Shown here: piece by piece, positions 41,701-52,200 of the stretch
How the letters are laid out: each line of letters begins with the position of its first letter
Numbering within the stretch: position 1 is the first letter of the stretch
NCBI GenBank assembly: GCA_905221605.1
Contig: CAJNDS010000705.1
Span: 1 to 52,500 of the forward strand
Origin: Symbiodinium natans
Taxonomy: Eukaryota > Sar > Dinophyceae > Suessiales > Symbiodiniaceae
Length of the DNA: 52,500 nucleotides
Direction: 5' to 3'
Notes under the pieces: generated by a model
The model's input: only the letters and a program-made list of their open reading frames with translations
Told to the model about the DNA's origin: nothing
The model's database searches: none
Program-made: the position numbers and the translations under genes

Positions 41701-44700
41701 TCCAGCACTGGCCGCCCGTGCCACGAGGTCACGATCAACCAGGACGTGCCCTATCCCGTAAGGGAGCCGGCCAAGGCATGGGGCACCTCGAAGTCCACAG
41801 TAGAAATCTTCTTTCGTGTCAAAAGGGGTATGACGTTTGAAGGGGTTATACGGCTTTGCCCGAACGTTGACCCCTTGCTGTGAATCTCAAGTCCGCAGGT
41901 CATTACCGTCAAGAAGCCCTACACGGTGAAGATCCAAGGTCAAAGCAGGGACCTCGGTGTGCGGAGAGCTGGGGCAAATTTGAGGCGCAAGTCAACTAAG
42001 TCAACAAATTGCCTTTTTGAACTTATGAGCAAGTAATGTTTTCTGTTGACTTTTTGCCGAACGCGTGGCAAAAGGTCTTTCGGCGGAGTTGCAATTTCCA
42101 CTATCCATGCCTTCTTCTCAATTCCAAGGAGACCTTTAAGGCCAAGGGCGCAGCAACAAATCTGCGAAAACGTTGCGCGGGGGGGGGGGGGGGGGGGGGT
42201 TCCCAAATCACATTGGGGAGGTCTCGTTTGCATAACTTGAAACGTAGGAAACGCAAGGGGAGGTTTCGTTTTCGCAACTTCAAACCTTCAAACTTCGCAA
42301 ATACATAGGGAGGTTTCTGTTAAGTTTTGGGCAAGCGCAAGCAAGCGTTGCAGCTTCGTTGTAATTTGTAAAATAAGAAAACGTCGTGCATCACATGTGG
42401 AGGTTCGCCGTCGTGTGTTCGACTGTGCAAAATCATCACAAATCACATGGGGAGAGACGGTTTCGCAACTAGGAAAGCACGAAAGGTCGCAAGTGACATG
42501 GGAAGGTTGCAATTTCGCACTTCGACATGTGCGCACAAGTCGTCCCATGGGGAGGCTTCGCTTTCGTAGTTTCAATTGTACGAAAACGTCGTGAATCGCA
42601 TGAACAGTCGTTTTCGCAATGTAGAAAGTATGGAAAGGTCGCCGCCAGGCACATAGGACATGTTTCTGCAGCGTTGTCATTCGAAAGCACACTGTGAGAT
42701 GACTCTCAATGATAATCTGTTCGCCCCACTTCAAGAGTTTAGTTCTTTGTTTTTTTGGATTATCGATATCGGTCTGCATCGTTGATCGAAAGCACGTTGT
42801 GAGATGACTCTCAATGATATTCTATTCTCCTCAGTTCAAAAGTTTACACATTTTAAGCTGTTTCATGAGCGAACCGGGGGGGGGGGAGATACTCGTATGA
42901 GTCAATCTCCTGAAGCCATGGTTTGTGGACTTTATGAAGAGGTGGTTCAAACTTTAAGTCGACGAAAGAAAACAATGGGAGGCCAGATGTGGCTACTTCT
43001 ATCAAATGAGCGAAAAAACAATATGATACATCGACTTTCATTCATTTGGCGAATAGAACGTAAAGAATAGGTAGTACTGGTTCCCCAAGTCAAGCACCAC
43101 AAAATACTCGCGCAGTTTCTATTATCCGGCCATTTAGTTGTTGCATCGCAGGATTAGGGCTACCATAAGATGCGAACTGTTCACATAGTTAAAACATTTT
43201 CAATAATAGTGGCTTAAAGGCGAACTCACACGCTGGGTTTTGATGTTCTGTCCCGAGTCTGGGGGTCGGTTGGCGCATCGGTTGCATCCTCTTCCAATAG
43301 TCGCGGCGGTTTATTTCCTTTATGCAGTTTCGTTTAAGAAGTCCAGTTGCCCCAAGTCGTGTTCATCAAATTAATATAATGAAGCCATTTACTATTTCGC
43401 TTGGGGGAACCAGTGTAATTATCAAGAGTTACAGCTTCACAGTTTTTTGCATGCACCAAACAGGCTACGTTCTGTGAACTATGAAAATGAGGACGATCAA
43501 GCCGAATGAAGCTCCTAGTTCAAGTAACTCTATCATTGAGTTGCCTTACTGATTTTCTGCCCAGCTAGTAGTGGTGATCTATGGATTCAATTTGCTCAGA
43601 GACCATATTATACCAGATGACTTCTGGGACACCCTAGCTGCCATAGCTTACTCATAGTATTGCCCTCCTGTGGTCAACTTGCAACTTGAAGTGGATCGAA
43701 CAACTTATACTGAGGGGTTTGGTATGCAGATACCTGTCCCAACATATTTCACCCCGCCCCCCCTTTCCTCACCCTAAATCCGAGATCCTAGATCTATAGG
43801 CCCAAGAACACAAGATCCAAGCTTCCGTGCCGAAGAATCCAACACCCATGGTTTTTGTACGCCGAGAAGGACAAGAACAAGAGATAAGAGACAAGGACAC
43901 ATGGCTGAAGCTTTAAACTTTGAAAGTAGTCCGAATGCACACATTGAGGAAATGGGTGTGGTTTTGACCACAGGCCTCGTTTATAACCATGTGCGTCTGT
44001 CCTAATGCCGCCGAAGTCGGTGCAGAATTTGTGGATGCGGGCCCAAGTGGCAAATGTGTGAGTTTCATGTTGTATGTACGTATTGCATATATAGCTCGAT
44101 GACATCAGCGTGTCGTGCTGTATACCTGGGAGGGCTTGGAGTCCCACAACCCGCGAACCAATGTTTTCAAGCAATTCGTTCTGCCCATAAAAGAGAGGAG
44201 CAGCACCAAATCATTTCATCGTGAAACATGATGCCAATCGTTTCTGCCGCTAAGCACCACTACACCATTGAACCATGAAACCATGAAACGAATCGATTGT
44301 GCCCGTATGGGGAGAAGCATATTGGTTCAATGGGTTTACTTGGTTTAATGAGTATTGGGTAATTGTTTTACCGATTCAATGGCTTAACGGTTCAACTTGG
44401 CGGAAAAGGGGTTGTCTAATGGTTTAAAGGTCTAATGCGTTACCCATGTATTTGTACATCTGTATGCTTGGTGTACGTCTGTCAAGTGATGTCATGGCCC
44501 TCTGTCTTGTTTTTGCTTTGGCCCGTGTTTGCATAATTTCGGCCACCTGGCGTATCGCAGTTTCCCACCCCCTTCTGAACTACAAAACTTGGACTTCGTT
44601 TCGAGTGCTACAGTTGTTCTTCAGGCTTTCTGCAAGAAAGAACCTGCTCTGGACTCTTTGGGGTCTGAAGTACAGGCGCCCGCCCCCGCCACCTGAGCCC

Positions 44701-47700
44701 GAAGCCGAAAGAACCTTACCGATAGTGGCAGATAGGACCCTTGAGCCCTGACCTGACCCAGATGTCATCTTCGTTCATAGGGCTTGTTCTACTGGGTTTG
44801 TGGAGTGACAGGCCGACGTCTAGAGAGAGCATTGAGGAGTCGTTCGGAAGTAAGACCTTGATCGGAGCCAGCAGGCCACTACGTGCACGTTCCGGTGCCG
44901 TCGCCTCCCCACATCGTCCCCAAGTACGTTGTCCACACCGTCACGGTGCATGACTACGCAACTTGTCGCGAGTTTTGACGAAGAGCAACGACAGAGCGCA
45001 AAGGTGCAGTTGGTAGTGTGGGTCGTACCTCAGGACTGCAACTCCCACTTCGACCAGTGGTACTACACCTGGTCAAGCGCGAAGTTGCTCGATCGCACTG
45101 TAAGACAGTTCAAGCCGCACATGCCGGACGTGCTTTGGGGGCAGCAAATCGACTTCGCGTGCGGAAGCACGCTTGCAGGAAGCAGTGGTGCTGCAGTCAC
45201 CAGGACATGGGCTGCGCAGGACCGTCTCTTCAAGAGTGGCACTGCGCGAGCGCGGCTCTTTCCAGTCTCTCTCCTGTCTGCAGGATCCTGGCACCACCAC
45301 CAGCACGTCGTGATCGTGCATCACCACCATTCTAAGCACTATGCTGCTCTGCCGACGTTGGGGAGATACCCATTGGGTTGCAGTGATCATTGCTGGCTGA
45401 TTGCAGGGTTTCCTAGTGCAAAAGCTGTTGCCACAATGCTGAGAACTGCCACGCCGGCCTTTCCAACTGGTACCACGGCTGGTCCCATGTCAAGAAGTCT
45501 TGGTGCTGCGTGGCTCCGGCTCGCTTGACGTGGAGCGTCCTCTGCAGCCCAACAACTCAGGGCTTGACATCGAGACACGACACTAGCCACTAGCAGAAAT
45601 CGGAAGTGCTGTTGGCCTGTGCTCGGCAAGACAGGACCACGAGAACCTGGGCTGCCCCGGTATGGCGCACGGCCACTGGACGTCTCACACTGCCAGGAGC
45701 CCAACATTTCTGTAGAGGAAACTAGAGGACTCCGAGAACATAGAAGGACTTCAGGGATCCGGGACGTGACCTGCTTTGTGGCCTTGCTTGTGTGTGTGTA
45801 GGCATAGCGCGACGTGCATGCATGTGCCTGTGCCACGATGGTTTTTCCAATGATGTTGAGGTGGTGCACGTGGTTCATGGCGCTGGCCATGGGGGATACG
45901 ACTGCGATGCCGGCTTCTCCAATTGGGAGCACGGCTGGCCGGATCCCTTGCAAGCGCTCTTCTGTTTCCGTGTCTCCCCTGCGGCCGTCGCTGCGGCAGA
46001 CGGCGCGAAGAAGTGCATGAGCTCAGGTCGGGCAAGAAGAAGATCTACTGCTGCAAGCGCTTCAACAAGGGCTGCCAGCCGTATCACTGCCACCACCTCC
46101 AGGACCCATGCGCAACTGCAGCAGGATTCAAGGGAACTGGCACGAAATGCGTCAGGAGCAGAGCAGCATGTGGCCACAGGAAAAGCGCCGGGCCCCCCTG
46201 TGCTTGCGATTCTGAAAAGACATGCCGGGGGCAGGGTGATGCAGCATGATGCGATATGATGCAGCTGCAGGCGACTATTGCTGCGGCCACTTCCAGATCG
46301 GCTGTGCGGCCACGACGCTGTCGCCTCTTGGGTGCGACGCCACTGGGCCCGGAATGGCCGTTCTTCTGTGCTGTGGGAATGTGCGAATGAGGGCGGGTGC
46401 ACGCGGGTGCACGCGGGTGCACGCGGGTGCACGCGGGTGCACGCGGGTGCACGCGGGTGCACGCGGGTGCACGCCAGCTATTGGTTGATTTGGTTGCGCG
46501 GCTCAGGCCCCATGCACACTGAACGGCCAGACCAGCACCTGCCAAGAGCGCATGGACTGGACGATGGAGAGACCTCGGCGAACGTTCTGTTTGTTTTTGT
46601 CTGTTTTCTTTGAGCTCATGCGAGCTCTTGGAGCTTCACGTCCATGTGAGTCTGCATGGGCAGGAGCACACCTTCGCCGGCAAGGGCAACGCCTGCAATC
46701 TGGCCTACAGCGCCGTGCAGGTTCACGTGATCAGATCTGGCTCATGCCATGCCTTTGCGGGGTCTTCCTGTTTCACCATTGGGCAGGTGCAGTGCGACGT
46801 CTGCCGCGCCTGCAGCATCCAGGAGGCGGGCTGCGGCGTGCAGGGCCCGGGCTCCGACCCGTACGACTGCACCCCGACGGCAGGAAGGGCAAACGACGAA
46901 GGAGCACATCTATATTTTTTGTGTGAATACTTAACAGCTATCACATATGCACACATATGTACGTATATGAGGCTGAGACCTTGAGGGTTCTATTGTTTTA
47001 GTTTCCTCATTCGCAATGCAAGAAGCAAGATTCTTCCGTTCATGTTCTTTCATGTATCTGAAGCATGAGCTTTTCGGTTCAAATGTGGCCCCAAGTTGTT
47101 GAAGCTTTCCGGCTTTGTTCATTCCAGGGTTCGAACTGGTGGGTGCCCTCAACATATCTCAACATGGTAGAGGGGTTGAGATTGGTGAATGGAGTGCATC
47201 CTTGCTTACAGGGTTTCTTGTTACCTGCCTGGCTTTGATGTGGATCCTCATTGCTTCCTATTAGACTCCAAGTAATTCTATTGCAACTCTGAATATTTTC
47301 ATAGTAATCCTATTAGCTTCAAATTTTAATCGGGTTCAAATTAATTCTAACAGTACGACTCCTATTTTTTTAAGGGATTCACGTTACTTTGTTTACCGGA
47401 ATTTTATTGGTTCCGCTTAATTTTAATCGGTTTCCTCTTCATTTTAAACGGATTCCTGTCACTCTGAATTTTAAGGCATTCCTACAAATTCTAAAGGGTT
47501 CCTAATCATTTCAATGGGCTTCCGATGTTTACTAATTTTATTCGGATTCCTATGAATTTCAATCGAGGATTCCTCTGAATTTATGAGGACTCCAAAAAAT
47601 GTTAATCTTAATAGAAACCCATAGAAATTCTTATAGGGTTCCTACTCATTTAATTCCATTCCTATGAATTCAAAAAGCTTCCTATTCATGTCGATGGGCT

Positions 47701-49230
47701 TCCTATATAATTTTACTAATTTGATTCGGATCCCTATGAGTTTCAATAGAGAATTACTCTGAATTTATCAGGACTCCAAGACATTTTGATAGGATTCATA
47801 TTTAATTTACTAAGCTTCTACATATTTAAACCAGATTCCTATTGATTGTACTAGGATTCTTACTAATCTTAAAAAGATTCATATTGCTTTCAACAGGGCT
47901 CTCATTCATGGGGTTCCTATTCATTTAAACAGGATTCCTACTGAATTCATATGAACCCTATGAATCCGATTAAATTTAATGGGAACCCAAGTAAAACTAA
48001 CAGGAGTCTTATTAAAATTCATAGCAATCCAGCAGATTGTTCAGGTCACTCCTGTTGGAGCACCCGCTCGAGCAATTGCTTGAGTGGATCAAGTTTTGTG
48101 AATTAAGCTTTGTTAATTAACGAAGCTAATAAACCTAATTAAATCAATCACATTAGACAAATTAAGTTGAGTAAAAATACTTAATGAATGAATAAAACCC
48201 TACCATGACCAAACCGGGAGGCCGATCTGTCGGACCTCAGAGAAGAGCATATGGAAACGTAGGTTTTTTTTTTTTGGGGGGGGGTACCATATAATATAAT
48301 ATATATATATATCTGTTTATTTATTGATATTTATATTTATAAGTCGCCCCCCCTCCCAAGATCCACCCTTCCGAGTGCTCGTAGTCTTGACTTTCCTGAC
48401 GTCTACTATCGGGTTAAAGTTTAAGGCTTAAGATTTAGAAGCCGGCAATTGCACCCAAGCCCTTCACCTGTAAAACCCTATGGGGTTAAGGTTTAAAGGT
48501 TTAGGGTTTCAGATTTAGGCATTTAACCTAAGCCCATAGAGTTTAAACCGTAAGGGTTTAAGGTTCAGGCATTTAAGATATGTATGAGTTGGCAACTACA
48601 TCTTGGTTGGAAGGAGTTTTTGTCACACATCGCATTGCTTATACGCAATAAGTTTGTTGCTTATAAAAGGGGCCAGGGGGCAGCGGGGGGCCAGGGGTGG
48701 ACCCCTGAACACCCCCCACACCCTGCCCCCTCGCTGCGCTCCTGTTTTTGTTTCAAGGCTTACTCTCTTTATATAGTACCCTAGTGGTTAAGGGTTTAGG
48801 GCTTTCAAGAGAAGCCCCGAAACCCTGTAGGGTTTAGCAATTAAGCCTCATCCCTTAACCTTTAAACCCTTTAGGGTTAAGCTTGGCAGTTTTAGGGCTC
48901 AAGATTTAGACATTTAAACCCAAGCCGGCAATTAAAAATTAGTTCCTATTTAACTTTTTAAGCCCTATAGAGTTAAGGTTTAAGGGTATAAGGCTTAGGC
49001 ATTTTACGCCTAAACCCATAGAGTTGTTTTAAGGGTCTAAAGGGCGCTTTGGTTTTTTAAGGTTTTTTAGGGACAGTACGGCACTTTATTGGTACCTGCA
49101 AGAAAAAATAGGGACAGTACAGCACTTCTGCAGTCTGAAGAGGCGAATGTGCTGTACTGTCCCTATTTTTGGCTTGCAGGTACCAATAAAGTGCCGTACT
49201 GTCCCTTAAAAACCTAAAAAACCAATCATA

Positions 49231-49261
<31 letters not shown>

Positions 49262-52200
49262 ATATATATATATATATATATATCTGCATATGAGAGAGAG
49301 TGAGAGCGGACCTTTATGTACTATGTTGCTTCCTTTTTTCTGTAATATTTAACTACAATATCGAAGCCAAACAATAATAACTAGAATGTCTCAGTTTGAA
49401 ATCTCCAAACAATGTCAACAATTTAGAAAATACCTCATGTTAAATCATCCCCGCCCTGCAAGCGTATAGATTTGGAATTTGTTGGCCGTCCCACTCTGGG
49501 GTTGAGCACTCCAGGAATTCTTTGGGACACTCTGGGGCTGGACACTCCAATAAAAATTTTCTGGGGGGATACTCTCCGGGACTCTTTGGGGATGCTGGGT
49601 TGGGGGACTCTTTGGGGATACTCTAGGTCGGGCACTCCAGGGATTCTCTGAGGTTCTCTGGGCACGGCAGGGACTGTCTGGACTCGTTGCGCACTCCAGG
49701 GATGCTCTGGAGAGTCTGCACTGCTTGATACAACTCTCTGGGGGATACTCTCGGGTTTGGGGCTGCTCCAAGAAAAGCTTCTCTGGGGACCAGGGCGGTC
49801 GGTGGAAGGTGATCTCCAGAGCACGATGAAAAGCAAAGGTTCATCGTTTTGACTCACGGTAGATACCCCGAAAGGTGCGGATCGGAGCTCAGCGGTTGCT
49901 CCAAGAGGGCCTCGGTGGTCCCTGGCTCAAGGGCAAGACCCCAAGCCCTGAAGAGGATCCACAAAATAATCGGTGCACATTTGAATCGAATAGGAATCTT
50001 ATGAAAATTTTCGGAAACCTTTTAGCATGAATGAGAAACCCTGTTAAGATGAATACGAAGCCTATTCAAATTAATTAGAAACTTATTTAAATTAATAGGA
50101 AGCTTATCAAAGCAAAAGGAATCCAATTAATAATTGTACGAAATCTCACTAAATTGAATAAGAAGCGGATTAAAACGGAATGATATTTAAATTTGTTATG
50201 AAGCTTATAAAATTATGAAGAATAAGAATGCTGTTACAATGTCTAAGAATCCTATTCAAATCACTTGAAATCTGATTCAAATGAATAGGAACCCTAATAA
50301 CAATTAATAGGGGCCTCCAGCCAAAGACAAAACACTTGACGTGCGTGCGTACATTTGTGTTTACATTGTCTGGACCCGTGCTTGTCTTGTCGTCTTCTTA
50401 TGTTGGAAATTCCAGAAATCCAGAATTCCAGATTTTTTTGGGGCCCCCAGTTCCAGAATTCCAGAATTCCAGATTTTTCAGGGGCCCCCTGTTCCAGAAT
50501 TCCAGATTCTGGTTTCTGGAACTGGGGGCCCCTGAAAAATCTGGAATTCTGGAAGTCTGGAATTCTGGAACTGGAGACCCTGAAAAATCTGGAATTCTGG
50601 AATTCTGGAACTGGGGGCCCCAAAAAAATCTGGAATTCTGGAGTTCTGGAATTCAGGGTCTCTTTGGAGAGGTTTTCATGGTGTACGATAGGAAAACATA
50701 AGAAAACGTAGGTTTTAGGGGGGGGGGGGGGGGTAGTATATATATATATATATATATATATAGATAGATCGATAGATAGATGGAAAAAGGCTGTTTGTTG
50801 ACAACAGGTTTATGTCTGACCGATCCTTGCCTGACGCCTCTCAGGCAACGCTGCCCTGGGTAACTGGAGCCGACCTCAGCAAGCGAAGCAAGCAAAGCTG
50901 AGATTGCACTGTACACAGCGTCACGGTGACGTCGGCAAACTGCCTCGACTAGCGAGATGTATTCTTGGACCAATGAGAATCAATGAAGCTCGTGGGAGCC
51001 TGCCGGAGCTGTGCCCGTCGCCAGGTGCCGAGCTTGGTCGCCTGAGAAGAAGGTGTGGTGCTGCCAGAACCGGAAGAAGGGCTGCTGAGCTGAACAGACG
51101 AGTCGTGATGCGTCGTGATGAGTCACTGTTGTCGCTCTGGAGCGTAGCATGTCGCAGCACAACTGCAAGGCTGCCAGAGCCCGGACGCAAAACCTGATTG
51201 TGATGCCGGTGCCGGCATGATCTGGAAGCCGCTGGAGGGCAAATGGCTGTTCTAGTGTTGTTTGTGCTGTTCTGCTATGACGGCTGGTGTTGCGAATGCT
51301 GCTTGCTGAATACTGCGGCTGGCGCTGACCAGTCTACTCCCAGCTGTGATGCCGTGCCGTGCCCCAGGAAGGTGTTCATCTCGCACCACTGGACGTGGCA
51401 GGTGGGCCTTGCTATTTGTCGACGCTCGCTGCGCATGCTCAGCGCCACACTGCGCTCTCAAAATGCTCGGCAGGCCGTGTCCGCGGGCGGCGGGGTCGTG
51501 AGCAGGCCCTATGCCTGCCATGCTGGCTGCTGGGCGAGACATGGGCAAGACTGCGGATCCTCCACGAGGGTTTCGGCCATGTCGGCCGGTGTTTCGTGCG
51601 CTCTTTGAGTGTCGGTGCGCTGAGCCGAGGCTTGCCCAACTGGGCCACGGGCTGGTCCGTGGGCAAGAAGAGTTGGCGCCGGCCTTGTACTTCGCATGTG
51701 AATGTGCAGGATAGAGGGCGTTTTCGTGGCGGGGCGGATGGTGGAATGTGGTGGGATGTTGGGGGTGCGGTGGGCTGACTGTGGTGGTCTTAATTTTTAA
51801 GGGCTACTCGTATGGGTGGGGCGGGAGGGGGGAGGGGCGGGAGGGGGGAGGGGTTGTGGAGTCACTGTCGGGTGGCTTGGAGGTGCTGCAGCCACGAGCA
51901 GCTGGGCTGCCCCGGTTACCATTACGGAGGCGGCGGTGGCGGCCACACGCACACGGTGGTCACCACGCACGTGGTCTCAGGCCGGGTACTGGGTAGCAAT
52001 GCAATTGAGTAATTTAGTGGGTACGCCTGCTTCGTGGGCTCTTGAAGCACGTGCACCACTCTGTTGCGCCAGGCGGCGGCAGCTTCCACGGCGGCGCCGG
52101 TGGCGGTGGCAGCTTCGGCGGCGGCGTCAGTGGCGGTGGCAGCTTCGGAGGTGGCGTCAGTGGCGGTGGTAGCTTCGGCGGAGCCGCCTACACCTTCCAC

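Larger units (their letters stand above)
46884..50844 (+). other. Large X2 intron inside module 6, built of repeats
   Basis: About 4 kb separates the two parts of module 6, against 2.3 kb of unrelated DNA in X1. It holds the AT-rich, telomere-like and hairpin repeats listed separately. The stretch 46,900-47,200 has no features I recognise. No exon was found. Confidence 0.7.

Noticed and set aside
49435-49857. 140-codon antisense frame with ESIP/SVP words
   Set aside because: It follows a degenerate ~30 bp DNA repeat and lies in an X2 intron.
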